DNA of 64,000 nucleotides from Clostridiales bacterium (GCA_018365455.1 JAGZJZ010000013.1:1-64000), one strand, 5' to 3'; positions 46,376-55,911 are shown, counted from the stretch's first letter. Numbers and translations: made by a program. The notes: generated from the sequence alone by a model not told the origin.

Positions 46376-47320
46376 ATGAGCGCGGTAAAAAAATTAGCAA
46401 AACAGAGGGAATTTTTTATTCTATTAATAGTAGTTGGGCTTTCGGCGGCGGTAACGACAGCATCATCCGTATTTTTGTCTTATCAGAATATAGTAGCTTT
46501 ACTGCTGGGACTATCGGTAGAAGTGATTATAGCCGTAGGGATGGCAAATTTAATGGTGAGCGGCGGATTTGATATGTCAGTGGGATCTATTCTGGCTTTT
46601 TCCGGAGTGTGTGCCGGACTTGCCATACAGGCGGGAGTTCCGCCGTTTGCTGCTGTTTTGATTGGTATGTTAATTGGCGGAGCTGCCGGGTTATTTAATG
46701 GATTTATTATATCGGTAGTGGGTATTAATGCATTTGTAACAACACTGGCTTCTCTGAGTCTGTTCAGGGGATTGACGCTTATTGTTACCAGGGGACAGAA
46801 TATCACCAGCCTGGGTGTGGATTTTAATGCCATTGGCCAGGGAAAGTTTCTGGGAATCCAGGCGCCGATCTGGTATGCGGTTATACTTGTGATAATTGGG
46901 GACATATTAATGCGGCATTCCAGGTTCTTCAGACAGAATTATTATATCGGAGGAAATGAAAAGGCAGCTAAATTATCCGGTATTAACGTAGTGAAGATCA
47001 AAATCCTAAACTATATCATTGTAGGTGTGCTGGCGGGATTTGCAGGAGTTGTGGCAACAGCCCGTATGGGTACCGCTTCCGTGCAGCAGGGAACAGGACT
47101 GGAACTGCGGGTTATTACGGCGGTTATCATTGGAGGGGCAAGCCTGCAGGGAGGGGAAGGAAGCGTACTGGGTGCATTTCTGGGATCACTTCTGATGGCA
47201 CTTATCACGAATGCGTTAACTCTTCTGGGCGTGGATATTTATTGGCAGACCTTTGTAGTAGGTGGGACACTGCTTGTGGCAGTTCTGATTGATCAGTTAG
47301 GTAAGAGAAGAAAAGTGTGA
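46376..47320 (+). CDS. Sugar ABC permease, RbsC type
   Basis: Integral membrane permease of 314 residues with AAGGAG upstream. Eight to ten helices; family motifs SGGFDMSVGSILAFSGV, GINAFVTTLASLSLFRG, IGGNEKAAKLSGINV and ITAVIIGGASLQGGEGSV. It is the channel for the ATPase at 44811 and the binding protein at 43664. Confidence 0.93.
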   Translation: MSAVKKLAKQREFFILLIVVGLSAAVTTASSVFLSYQNIVALLLGLSVEVIIAVGMANLMVSGGFDMSVGSILAFSGVCAGLAIQAGVPPFAAVLIGMLIGGAAGLFNGFIISVVGINAFVTTLASLSLFRGLTLIVTRGQNITSLGVDFNAIGQGKFLGIQAPIWYAVILVIIGDILMRHSRFFRQNYYIGGNEKAAKLSGINVVKIKILNYIIVGVLAGFAGVVATARMGTASVQQGTGLELRVITAVIIGGASLQGGEGSVLGAFLGSLLMALITNALTLLGVDIYWQTFVVGGTLLVAVLIDQLGKRRKV

Positions 47321-47401
47321 AACAAAAATCGTTTAGACGATATATAAATGGAATATTCTAGTGCCACCCGGCGGAAACTGGGATGTGAAGGAGGTAAAAG
47401 T

Positions 47402-48652
47402 ATGACAAAGAGGGAAAAGCTGGAGAGAGCATTAAATCATCAGGCAGGTCCGGTACCTTTTGATATTGGAGGGACTTCGGTTACCGGGATACATGTAAGT
47501 ATGGTGGAAAAATTAAGGGATTACTATGGATTGGAAAAGCGTAAAGTAAAAATGTGTGAGCCATTGCAGTTATTAGGGTTCATAGAGGATGATCTGAAAG
47601 AGGCAATGGGCATTGATGTTACAAATGTATGGAATCCCAACACTATGTTTGGATTTCAGAATGTGGGAGAGAAGGAGTGGAGGACTCCCTGGGGACAGGA
47701 GATTCTCGTACCGGAAAACTTTGTTACTACAACCAGCCAAAAAGGAGATATCTATATTTATGCGGAAGGGGACACATCATTTCCTCCGGCAGGGCATCTG
47801 CCCTCCGGCGGGTATTTTTTCGACACAATTTCCCGTGGACATGATTTTGATGAAGATAACCCGAGAGTGGAAGATAATCTGGAGGAGTTTGGGGAAATTA
47901 GTGAACAGGATCTGGAATATATCAGAATCCAGGCACAACAGGCAGGAGAAAGCGGATATGGCGTAATCGGATCCTTTGGAGGGACTGCGATCGGGGATAT
48001 AGCCATGGTTCCGGGGGGCATGTTAAAGGCACCAAAAGGTCTAAGAGATATCACGGAGTGGTATATGGCAACCCTCTCCAATCAGGATTATCTGCATCAG
48101 ATTTTTTCTGCCCAGGTAGATATTGCACTGAAAAACCTGGAAAAAGTAAAAGAGGCTGCAGGGGATACGGTACAGGCGGCATTTGTGTGCGGTACTGATT
48201 TTGGAACTCAAAACGGACCGTTTTGTTCCAATGAGGTATTTCGGGAATTGTATATGCCTTATTATAAGAAAATAAACAACTGGATACATAGCCATACAAA
48301 ATGGAAAACATTCAAACATTCCTGCGGTTCCATTATGCCAATGATACCGGATATCATTGAATCCGGATTTGATATACTGAATCCGGTGCAATGGACAGCA
48401 GAAAACATGGATCCGGTTCAACTGAAAAAGGAGTTCGGGAAAGACCTGGTATTCTGGGGCGGCGGTGTAAACACACAAAAGACATTTCCCTTTGGAAAAC
48501 CAGCAGAAGTGCGCGAGGAAGTATTGAAAATGTGTGATATTTTTTCAAAAGACGGAGGATTTGTATTTAACACCATCCATAATATCCAGGCACTGACTCC
48601 CATTGAAAATCTGGCAGCGCTTATAGAAGCGGTAAAAGAGTTTAATGCATAA
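47402..48652 (+). CDS. UroD/CmuA-family protein in the RbsBAC-type operon
   Basis: Cytoplasmic (beta/alpha)8 protein of 416 residues. GGAGG precedes the ATG at 47402. It begins MTKREKLERALNHQ, keeps FKHSCGS, and ends FNTIHNIQALTPIENL, where the later cysteine of MtaA-type zinc sites is replaced by the His/Asn of this branch. Porphyrin-binding Arg motifs of true HemE are not seen and no heme genes are near. It is the last gene of a sugar import operon, so a role on the imported compound is more likely than heme synthesis or classical methyl transfer. The reaction is unknown. Confidence 0.78.
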   Translation: MTKREKLERALNHQAGPVPFDIGGTSVTGIHVSMVEKLRDYYGLEKRKVKMCEPLQLLGFIEDDLKEAMGIDVTNVWNPNTMFGFQNVGEKEWRTPWGQEILVPENFVTTTSQKGDIYIYAEGDTSFPPAGHLPSGGYFFDTISRGHDFDEDNPRVEDNLEEFGEISEQDLEYIRIQAQQAGESGYGVIGSFGGTAIGDIAMVPGGMLKAPKGLRDITEWYMATLSNQDYLHQIFSAQVDIALKNLEKVKEAAGDTVQAAFVCGTDFGTQNGPFCSNEVFRELYMPYYKKINNWIHSHTKWKTFKHSCGSIMPMIPDIIESGFDILNPVQWTAENMDPVQLKKEFGKDLVFWGGGVNTQKTFPFGKPAEVREEVLKMCDIFSKDGGFVFNTIHNIQALTPIENLAALIEAVKEFNA

Positions 48653-48709
48653 GCCTTAAAGTAGTCGGCAAGTTCTGGGACGTATTAAACAAGATCTACA
48701 TAGTGCTAG

Positions 48710-49357
48710 TCATTTTCCCGACATTTTCTTCATATATTCCGTAGGGGTCATCCCGGTATATCTTTTGAAAAGCTGGCTAAAATATTGAGGATTATTACCG
48801 CATCCTACCTGCTCAGCTATGGTGTAGATATTTTCAGTATCGCAGCCAATGAGCAGTGATTTTGCTTTGGTGATGCGAAGCCTGTTCAAGTAATTGGAAA
48901 ACTTCTCTCCGGTCTGCAGGGAAAATTGTTTACTTACATAATCTACACTCATGTACAAATAATTAGTGGACAGCCATTTCAATGACAGATTGGGGTCTGA
49001 TAGGTGCTCCTCAATATAGGTGATCAGTTTTTCAATAAAAGGCTTATAGGTTACCCCGGAAGTTTCTGGGAAGAAAGTATCAAAGCGGTCAAAAAACAGG
49101 GAGGTGATTTCCGGTACAGTTTCTGTCTCATTCATCTGCCTTAGAAATTCTGTGACAGATACAGAATCTAATCCCGAAAGATGCTGACCCTGACGTACTA
49201 GAATGTTGGTAAGAAGATACACCAGAAAATCCAGTTCCTGAATGGAAGCAAAAACATCTTCCAGCAAGTTTCTCAAGGTATGATTATCCAGTCCTTCTTC
49301 CCAGTATCTGTGGCATAAGTCATCAACCGTACTGAAAATGCCATGACCCAGGATCAT
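48710..49357 (-). CDS. AraC-type regulator, N-terminally truncated
   Basis: 215 residues from the first ATG, which has no ribosome site. It holds a YesN-type linker and a complete AraC DNA-binding pair (LSLKWLSTNYLYMSVDYVSKQF in part, IYTIAEQVGCGNNPQYFSQLF in part, MTPTEYMKK). The reading frame stays open about 33 codons upstream, into the start of the divergent oxidoreductase gene, but no receiver or cupin domain can fit. It is probably a remnant or a constitutive DNA-binding fragment. Confidence 0.6.
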   Translation of the reverse strand: MILGHGIFSTVDDLCHRYWEEGLDNHTLRNLLEDVFASIQELDFLVYLLTNILVRQGQHLSGLDSVSVTEFLRQMNETETVPEITSLFFDRFDTFFPETSGVTYKPFIEKLITYIEEHLSDPNLSLKWLSTNYLYMSVDYVSKQFSLQTGEKFSNYLNRLRITKAKSLLIGCDTENIYTIAEQVGCGNNPQYFSQLFKRYTGMTPTEYMKKMSGK

Positions 49358-49429
49358 GCTCTGAAAGCTGCGGAGTTGTGTGTCAAAGCACAGATGCTGG
49401 CGCGCAGAGTAAAATAGGAGGTGCTTTCT

Positions 49430-50467
49430 ATGCTTAGAATCGGAATAGCAGGTTTAGGCGTTATTTCAGCTGTTCATCTGGAGGCCATTGGCAGTATGGA
49501 AAATGCTGTGGTAACTGCAGTCTGCGACATGGACCTAAAGAAAAAAGAAATTGTGCCGGATGCGGTATTTTACACACAGTTGGAAACTATGCTGCAGTGT
49601 GAGAAATTGGATGCACTCCATATCTGTCTCCCCCACCATCTTCATGTACCTGCTGCCATGCTGGCAGTTAGCTATGATGTCAATGTATTTGTGGAAAAAC
49701 CAGCAGGGCTGAACACAAAGGATGTGGAAAGGTTCATTGAGAACTTAAACCGTAAAAATGTGAAAATTGGTGTCTGCTTGCAGAACCGGTATAATAACAC
49801 TACCATAAAAATGCTGGAAATTCTGAAACATGGCAATCATGGAAAGCTGAAGGGCTGTAAGGCTATAGTCACCTGGGACAGGACAAAGAATTATTATACT
49901 AAAGACCCGTGGAGAGGAAAAATGGATAAGTCCGGAGGAGGTGTAATGTTAAGCCAGGCCATTCACACCTTAGATTTATTACAATTATTCTGTGGTACTC
50001 CTGTATGGGTAAAGGGAATGGCTGGAAATATGCTGCTGGAAGATATAGAGGTGGAAGATACAGCCTGCGCACATATAGCTTTTGAGAACGGTACAAGTGC
50101 TGTGTTTTACGGAACAGTAACGCACTGCAGCAATTCCAGTATTGAGTTGGAAATTGTTACGGAAAATTCTGTGTTTGTTATTAAAAATAATAAACTGATT
50201 TGTATGGAAAACAATAAAGAGACTGTTTTGGCAGAAGATAGAATCCTGCTTGGAAAAAAGGACTATTATGGATACAGCCACTATAATGCCATACGGGAAT
50301 TTTATTTGGAACTTGAGGGAAAAGGGGGTTCTTATATCAGCCTCTTAGAAGCAATTAGAGTGAATGTGCTGATTGACAGTATTATTCAATCGGCAAATAG
50401 TGGAGTAAAGGTGTATCCGAAAGTGTATTCGGCAGCTTATGGGGCAATAAATCAAGATCTTATGTAG
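49430..50467 (+). CDS. Gfo/Idh/MocA-family oxidoreductase
   Basis: NAD(P)-dependent sugar or polyol dehydrogenase of 345 residues. GGAGG precedes the ATG at 49430. Rossmann start IGIAGLGVISAVHLEAI, the Lys in VEKPAGLN and a C-terminal domain with SGGGVMLSQAIHTLDLLQLF, where the catalytic His lies in AIHTLDL. It may oxidise the sugar imported by the neighbouring RbsBAC-type system. It is separated from that operon by the inverted, truncated AraC gene. Confidence 0.9.
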   Translation: MLRIGIAGLGVISAVHLEAIGSMENAVVTAVCDMDLKKKEIVPDAVFYTQLETMLQCEKLDALHICLPHHLHVPAAMLAVSYDVNVFVEKPAGLNTKDVERFIENLNRKNVKIGVCLQNRYNNTTIKMLEILKHGNHGKLKGCKAIVTWDRTKNYYTKDPWRGKMDKSGGGVMLSQAIHTLDLLQLFCGTPVWVKGMAGNMLLEDIEVEDTACAHIAFENGTSAVFYGTVTHCSNSSIELEIVTENSVFVIKNNKLICMENNKETVLAEDRILLGKKDYYGYSHYNAIREFYLELEGKGGSYISLLEAIRVNVLIDSIIQSANSGVKVYPKVYSAAYGAINQDLM

Positions 50468-50497
50468 AGATAATAAGGCATTCAAAGTTTGGAAGCT

Positions 50498-50746
50498 TTA
50501 AAGCACCAATAAGACGATTATCAGATGATTTATTTGGATAATCGTCTTATTGGTGCGCCTGGCGGCGCACGTTTCTAGTGGATGAAATAATTTAACTTTG
50601 CAAGTGCTAATTTTTAAAGGTTGTTTGAACTGCATCTTCTGCATCAGATACTTTTTCATATATAAATAACAGACTCTGTATATAGTAGAAACATTTCTTC
50701 TATAGATATCTTCCAGATCATTTCGAATTATAACTCGTTCTCCCAT
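50498..50746 (-). pseudogene. Remnant of an ECF-type sigma factor gene
   Basis: AGGAGG stands 6 bases before the ATG at 50746, and the peptide starts with RNDLEDIYRRNVSTIYRVCY, a sigma region 2 opening. After YMKK the frame breaks at an A5 run (plus T5, 50652-50656); the next frame reads SDAEDAVQTTFKN, the conserved region 2 motif, then stops at 50607. A second A5 run (50611-50615) would return to the first frame (KISTCKVKLFHPLE). Region 4 is missing, so the gene is dead whatever the frameshifts mean. Confidence 0.7.
50503..50570. repeat. Perfect 20-bp inverted repeat plus a GC-rich hairpin
   Basis: GCACCAATAAGACGATTATC (50503-50522) and its exact reverse complement (50537-50556) flank a 14-base loop. 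A second hairpin GTGCGCC-TGGC-GGCGCAC follows at 50553-50570. No T run follows, so this is unlike a normal terminator. It touches the end of the broken sigma gene. Confidence 0.75.
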
Positions 50747-51130
50747 CTTTTGTCCTCCTATATATACTGCAACTGAAACAGATAAAATGTTGCAAAAAAG
50801 AGAATTATTCAAAATATATTTTGGAGAATTTGTTACTATGGTCTTTTATGCCCCCATAAAGATAGAAATCACCCTCCATACACCTCCCATATGTGAAAAA
50901 AAGGAAAAACATAGCGACAATTCCGAAATGTACAAAGAAAAGTGTACAACATACCGATAAGTAAAAGACAAAGCCTGGCAATATAGTTAAAATATACCTG
51001 AGATAAAGAAAAAGTAATGATAAAGACCACATTATACACAAAAGAAAATGAGAAAAATACGAAAAGTAAAAAACCAGGTTCACGCATAATTGTTCCTTAT
51101 TGTGAAATGAATGGTGGAAAGAGAGGGAAT
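50747..51130. other. AT-rich gap upstream of the AraC-led operon
   Basis: It holds the ribosome site of the sigma remnant and two TGTACA hexamers (50929 and 50943) 14 bases apart, a possible operator. Hydrophobic minus-strand frames here lack ribosome sites and look like composition effects. No firm promoter was found. Confidence 0.4.
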
Positions 51131-52012
51131 ATGGACAATTTGGAACAAAGTATCATGGAGATTCTGGCAAAAGGATCCTGTGAGATACAGATACGTAATT
51201 CAGGAATTTTCCGTTTCCCGTCAGCGTATCGGTTCAAAGACCACAACCATAAAGAAATAGAAATAAACTGTATTAAATCCGGTCATTGCATTATGGGGGT
51301 GGAAGGACAGTATTTTCCTCTGAAGGAAGGAGACTGCATGGTGGTCTATCCGGGGGTAGCACACAGTTTTATTGTAGATACCAGGGAAAAATGCAGTATT
51401 GCCCAATTGGAGTTTTGCGTACAGGCACCAGAGAACCTGGAAAGTATACTGAGCTTTCTATGCCAGGAGCCAAGGTACCACAAACTGGCTAATTGTGAAA
51501 TGGCATGTTGTATGCTGGAGAGTCTGTGCAAAATTTACCGGGCGAAGAAAGAGGAAGAGCATAAAAATATCCAAATGAAGCTGTCTATATTTCAGTTATT
51601 CATAGAACTGTCAGATAAAATTACAGAGAAGATGCAACAACAGGAACGGCATAGCAAGGCGGGGAAAATGGCGGATATTATACGCTATATTAACGAAAAT
51701 TATGAGATGGACATTAATAAGGAAAAGCTTGCGGAGATGTTCGGAATCAGTTCCAGGTATATCAGGAAGTGTTTTGCAGAGGAGACAGGAATCAGCTGTC
51801 AGCACTATATCAATACTCTGCGGATTGAAAAGGCAAAGGAGCTTTTGTGGTTTACATCCTATACGGTAACGGAGATTGCACTGAAGGCAGGATTTAACAG
51901 TGCCCAGTATTTTTGCCGGGTATTTCAGCAGTATATGGAGATGTCTCCCATAGAGTACCGGAATTTATGGCAGGGAAGTAAAGCAGAAGAGCTTTGCACT
52001 ATAGAAACATAG
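51131..52012 (+). CDS. AraC-family regulator with cupin domain
   Basis: Activator of 293 residues; the ATG at 51131 follows GAGAGGG. A cupin domain (about 25-110, KDHNHKEIEINCIKSGHCIMG in part and VVYPGVAHSF) and C-terminal AraC pair (about 190-285: INKEKLAEMFGISSRYIRKCF in part, VTEIALKAGFNSAQYFCRVF, MSPIEYRN). It lies 11 bp before the ATPase gene and is first in the operon with the AraGHF-like importer, UroD-family protein and GH2, so it is probably their activator. Confidence 0.9.
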   Translation: MDNLEQSIMEILAKGSCEIQIRNSGIFRFPSAYRFKDHNHKEIEINCIKSGHCIMGVEGQYFPLKEGDCMVVYPGVAHSFIVDTREKCSIAQLEFCVQAPENLESILSFLCQEPRYHKLANCEMACCMLESLCKIYRAKKEEEHKNIQMKLSIFQLFIELSDKITEKMQQQERHSKAGKMADIIRYINENYEMDINKEKLAEMFGISSRYIRKCFAEETGISCQHYINTLRIEKAKELLWFTSYTVTEIALKAGFNSAQYFCRVFQQYMEMSPIEYRNLWQGSKAEELCTIET

Positions 52013-52023
52013 AAGGAGGAAGA

Positions 52024-53532
52024 ATGATGGGAAGTGAATTGGAGTTTGCACACATATCCAAATATTTTCCGGGTGTAAAAGCGCTGGATGATATTTGCTT
52101 TCGGGCATATGGAGGTGAGGTGCTCGCCTTTCTGGGGGAAAATGGTGCCGGGAAATCAACATTGCTGAAGGTTCTGAATGGAGATTACCAGCCAAATGCG
52201 GGAAAATACCTTCTGGATGGGGAAGAAAAAAATTTTAAGTCTCCCCATGAGGCAATTGAAGAAGGAATCAGCGTCATTTACCAGGAACGGCAGATTTTAC
52301 TGGAACTGTCTGTAGCAGAAAATATCTATCTGGGAAGAATGCCTGTTAATAAGCTGGGGGTTATTAATGTGCGGCAGGCAAATGAGATGGCTCAGAAAAT
52401 TATCGAAGAATTTGGGCTTCCGATTAGAGCAAATGAAAAGGTAAAGGATTTGAGTATTGCCTATCAGCAGATGGTGGAAATCATGAAGGCTTACAGCCGG
52501 AAGAATTTAAAGGTTATCTGTTTTGATGAACCGACTGCCAGTCTGAGCGATTCGGAGATCGACAGTTTATTTGGAATTATTGAAAAGCTGAAAAAGGAAC
52601 AGAAAATCGTAATCTATGTATCCCACAGAATGAACGAAATACAGCGAATTACCGACAAAGTGGCAATTTTTAAGGATGGGCGGTATGTGGATACGGTCAA
52701 AACAGGCGAGGTCTCGGAAAAAGAAATGATCCGTATGATGGTAGGGCGGGACCTGGGTAATATATATGAGAGTCTGGACCGCAGTAAAAAAATAGGTGAG
52801 GTGCTTTTAGAAGTAAAAGGAGTTGCATCTGACCATGTGAAGCCAGTGTCTTTTATCCTGCGAAAAGGAGAGGTGCTTGGATTCTCCGGTCTGGTAGGCG
52901 CAGGGCGGACAGAAGTGATGCGTGCAATTATCGGAGCCGATAAACTTCAGAGTGGTGAGGTATTCCTGGAAGGAAAGAAAATTACAAACCGCTCCCCGAA
53001 AGAGGCTATGCGAAACGGTATCGTACTGGTGCCGGAGGACAGAAAGATGCAGGGGATTTTATCAAATCTCAGTGTATCAGGCAATATCAACGTTTCATTA
53101 ATGGATAAAAACGCGAATAAATTTGGGATTATTGACAAGCGAAAAGAAGAGGAAGAGGCTAAAAAAGGAATTGAGTCCTTTAAAATAAAGACACCATCGC
53201 CAGACAAAAAGATTGTAGAGTTATCCGGTGGAAATCAGCAGAAATGTATTGTGGCGAGGTGGATTACCACGAATCCCAAGGTTCTGATTCTGGACGAGCC
53301 TACAAAGGGGATTGACGTGGGTGCAAAATCTGAATTTTATCAAATGATTTGTGAATTTGCAAAGCAGGGGCTGGGAGTGATCCTGATCTCTTCAGAGCTT
53401 CCGGAAGTAATCGGACTTTCCGACCGCATTATCGTTATGCGCGGGCTGCAGATATCAGGTGAGATCATGAGGGAAGAAGCTACGGAGGACAGACTCTTAA
53501 GTTTGGGGATGATAGGAGAGGAAACAGAATGA
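52024..53532 (+). CDS. Sugar ABC ATPase, AraG/RbsA type
   Basis: Cytoplasmic ATPase with two nucleotide-binding domains, 502 residues. AGGAGG precedes ATG ATG at 52024. First domain GENGAGKSTLLKVLNG and VICFDEPTASLSDSE; second GLVGAGRTEVMRAII, LSGGNQQKCIVARW and VLILDEPTKGIDVG. The next gene overlaps its stop by 4 bp. Confidence 0.93.
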   Translation: MMGSELEFAHISKYFPGVKALDDICFRAYGGEVLAFLGENGAGKSTLLKVLNGDYQPNAGKYLLDGEEKNFKSPHEAIEEGISVIYQERQILLELSVAENIYLGRMPVNKLGVINVRQANEMAQKIIEEFGLPIRANEKVKDLSIAYQQMVEIMKAYSRKNLKVICFDEPTASLSDSEIDSLFGIIEKLKKEQKIVIYVSHRMNEIQRITDKVAIFKDGRYVDTVKTGEVSEKEMIRMMVGRDLGNIYESLDRSKKIGEVLLEVKGVASDHVKPVSFILRKGEVLGFSGLVGAGRTEVMRAIIGADKLQSGEVFLEGKKITNRSPKEAMRNGIVLVPEDRKMQGILSNLSVSGNINVSLMDKNANKFGIIDKRKEEEEAKKGIESFKIKTPSPDKKIVELSGGNQQKCIVARWITTNPKVLILDEPTKGIDVGAKSEFYQMICEFAKQGLGVILISSELPEVIGLSDRIIVMRGLQISGEIMREEATEDRLLSLGMIGEETE

Positions 53533-54557
53533 AAAATACTAAGAAAAAGGGAATGAATCAAAGAAATGAAAGCAAGATCAAAGCAGCAGCCGCATATATA
53601 GGGGGCGACAAGCTGGTATTGCTTGGGGCAATTATTGTGGTATTTGCCCTGTTTACATCAATCAATAAAAACTTTCTGTCAATTCAGAACATGATTAACC
53701 TTTTGGTTGCAGCATCACTGGTTGGTATGGTAGCAGTTGGACACACCTACTTAATTATTGCGGGACAAAATGATTTATCTCCGGGATCACTGGCTGCATT
53801 TTCAGGCGTTATGGTTGCACTCCTGGTGGCAAATGGAACACCGATCGTGCTTGCCATTATTCTGACGCTGGCAGCATCAGTGGCAGTTGGATTGTTCAAT
53901 GCATGGATGGTCAATAAAATTAAACTGGAAGCATTTATCGCAACATTAGTAACCCAGTCCATTGTTCGTGGATTTGCATTTATTATCTGTAATGGAAAGC
54001 CGGTTGGTATCTCCGACGTAGGCTTCTTAAAGCTTGGGAAACTTCGTATTTTAGATATTCCACTGGCGGTTTGGGTTATGATTATCTGTATTATTGTATT
54101 TGGATTTATTCTTCAGAAGACGAAATTCGGGCGCAGCATTTACGCAATAGGCGGAAATAAGGAAGCTGCAAGGCTGGCGGGGCTGAATCCGGAAAAAATT
54201 GTTGCCAGCTGCTTTATTATGATGGGTGTGCTCTGCGCTATGGGCGGTATCCTGTTCTCGGCAAGAATGAATGCCGGACAGCCATCCGCAAATGTTAATC
54301 TGGAGTTTGATGCCATTACCGCAGTTGTATTAGGCGGGGTATCTTTTACCGGGGGAGTGGGAAGCATGGGAGGCACCGTACTGGGCGTCATTTTAATACA
54401 GGCATTTAATACAGGGCTTATTATGGTTAATGTGCCTACATTCTGGCAGTATGTTGCCCGCGGATCATTGCTTTTGTTTGCACTTGCATCCGATTATATC
54501 AGGAAAGAAAAGAGAAACAAAGAACTTCTTGCAGCAAGTATGAGAAATGCAGAATAA
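53529..54557 (+). CDS. Sugar ABC permease, AraH/RbsC type
   Basis: Integral membrane permease of 342 residues, translationally coupled to the ATPase (ATGA). Helices start at LVLLGAIIVVFALFTSI; motifs AGQNDLSPGSLAAFSGVM, LEAFIATLVTQSIVRG, IGGNKEAARLAGLNP and ITAVVLGGVSFTGGVGSMG. Its final codons run into a 16-bp tandem repeat. Confidence 0.92.
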   Translation: MKNTKKKGMNQRNESKIKAAAAYIGGDKLVLLGAIIVVFALFTSINKNFLSIQNMINLLVAASLVGMVAVGHTYLIIAGQNDLSPGSLAAFSGVMVALLVANGTPIVLAIILTLAASVAVGLFNAWMVNKIKLEAFIATLVTQSIVRGFAFIICNGKPVGISDVGFLKLGKLRILDIPLAVWVMIICIIVFGFILQKTKFGRSIYAIGGNKEAARLAGLNPEKIVASCFIMMGVLCAMGGILFSARMNAGQPSANVNLEFDAITAVVLGGVSFTGGVGSMGGTVLGVILIQAFNTGLIMVNVPTFWQYVARGSLLLFALASDYIRKEKRNKELLAASMRNAE

Positions 54558-54628
54558 CAGAAATGCAGATTAACAGAAATGCACAATAACAGAATTGCAG
54601 AATCACAGACTTACAAAATAACAGAATA
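54549..54628. repeat. Five tandem 16-bp repeats across the permease stop codon
   Basis: Units start at 54549, 54565, 54581, 54597 and 54613; consensus GCAGAATAACAGAAAT with 0-6 changes each. The first unit contains the permease stop. The array separates the permease from the binding-protein gene. Its role is unknown; it could vary in copy number. Confidence 0.85.
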
Positions 54629-54748
54629 ACTGGAACAAACCACACAGAAGTGTGTTTTGGATACATATGTAAAAAGTTTTTAGAACCAAATGCATCAATT
54701 CCATGGAGTGGTTCAGGGGCTTTTCATATTAAAAAAAGGAGGATTATC

Positions 54749-55885
54749 ATGAAAGCAAAAAAATTATCAGCATTATTAATGACGGTGGTACTGGGGGCAG
54801 CAGCATTAACAGGATGCAGCACGGAAACTGGTGAGACGGCAAAAGAGACAACCAAAGAAACAACGAAGACTACAACAGAAGCACCGAAAGATACCGGGAG
54901 CGATAAAGCGGGTGAGACAACCAAGGAGACGTCAAAGGACGAGGATACAAGCGAAGCGGCCGCAAAGACAGGCTCAGATGATAAATTATTAGTTTACGGT
55001 ATCTACAAAGCGGGAGACCAGACCTGGTTTATTGATGAAGGAGAAGCGGCAAAAAAAGCGGTGGAAGCTGCCGGAGGGGAATTTGTATATGTTGATGCAA
55101 AAATGAACCCGGAAGAATACTTAAAAGCAATCGATAATGCCATTGCAAACCAGGCGGATGGCATTGTAACCTGTATTCCGGACCAGACCATGTCACAGGC
55201 GGTCATTGACAAATGTACGGAAGCAAATATTCCGGTTGTAGCAGCAGATGACGCACTGCAGGATGCCAATGGGGAAAAGCTGGCACCATGGGTAGGCATC
55301 AATGCATATGTAATCGGCGAAGCAAATGGTGAGTGGCTGGCTAACTATGTGAAAGAAAATAATCTGGCGGCAGATGAAGAAGTGGGAATGCTGCTGATGA
55401 CTATGGATACCGTATCCAGTTGTGTGCCCCGTGCAGAAGGCGAATATGATAAATTTACGGAGCTGGTTCCTGAATTTGATACCGCGAAGATCTATCGTGC
55501 GGATTATGACGGCACAACAGATAAGGGAAATACAGCAGCTGCAGCAGTGATCACTGCACATCCGGAGATTAAAAAATGGCTGGTAACAGGAGCAAATGAA
55601 GAAGGTGTTATCGGTGCGGCAAGGGCATTGGAGAGTGCCGGACTGGATAAAGATGCATGTGCAGTAGGTCTTGGAGCTTATATGGCAAAAGACGAATTTA
55701 AGAAAGAAGGCGGCTCCTGTGTGGTTGCTTCTGCATACTTTTCAGCAGATTCAGTAGGTGCAGGTTCCGTAGATGTCCTGATGGGACTGATCGAAGGTAA
55801 AGAAGTCCCCCAGGAAACAGCAGTAGATGCAGTAGTTGTGACTGCCGATACGTATGAAGAGGTTATGGGCGAAGCAGCTAAATAA
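54749..55885 (+). CDS. Sugar-binding lipoprotein, AraF-like
   Basis: Type I binding lipoprotein of 378 residues; GGAGG precedes the ATG at 54749. Lipobox ALTGC and a Thr/Glu/Lys-rich linker with ETTKETTK repeats (about 24-75). The domain has AIDNAIANQADGIVTCIPD, HPEIKKWLVTGANEEGVIG and AVDAVVVTADTYEEVM, which follow the order I recall for E. coli AraF (L-arabinose, D-galactose, D-fucose). Inferred substrate: a pentose or galactose-like sugar, matching the GH2 enzyme downstream. Confidence 0.85.
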   Translation: MKAKKLSALLMTVVLGAAALTGCSTETGETAKETTKETTKTTTEAPKDTGSDKAGETTKETSKDEDTSEAAAKTGSDDKLLVYGIYKAGDQTWFIDEGEAAKKAVEAAGGEFVYVDAKMNPEEYLKAIDNAIANQADGIVTCIPDQTMSQAVIDKCTEANIPVVAADDALQDANGEKLAPWVGINAYVIGEANGEWLANYVKENNLAADEEVGMLLMTMDTVSSCVPRAEGEYDKFTELVPEFDTAKIYRADYDGTTDKGNTAAAAVITAHPEIKKWLVTGANEEGVIGAARALESAGLDKDACAVGLGAYMAKDEFKKEGGSCVVASAYFSADSVGAGSVDVLMGLIEGKEVPQETAVDAVVVTADTYEEVMGEAAK

Positions 55886-55911
55886 ATGCAATATGAAGGA
55901 GCAGGCATAAG

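Noticed and set aside
50805..51083. Hydrophobic 92-codon minus-strand frame
   Set aside because: Phe/Leu-rich because the plus strand is A-rich; no ribosome site and no conserved motif.
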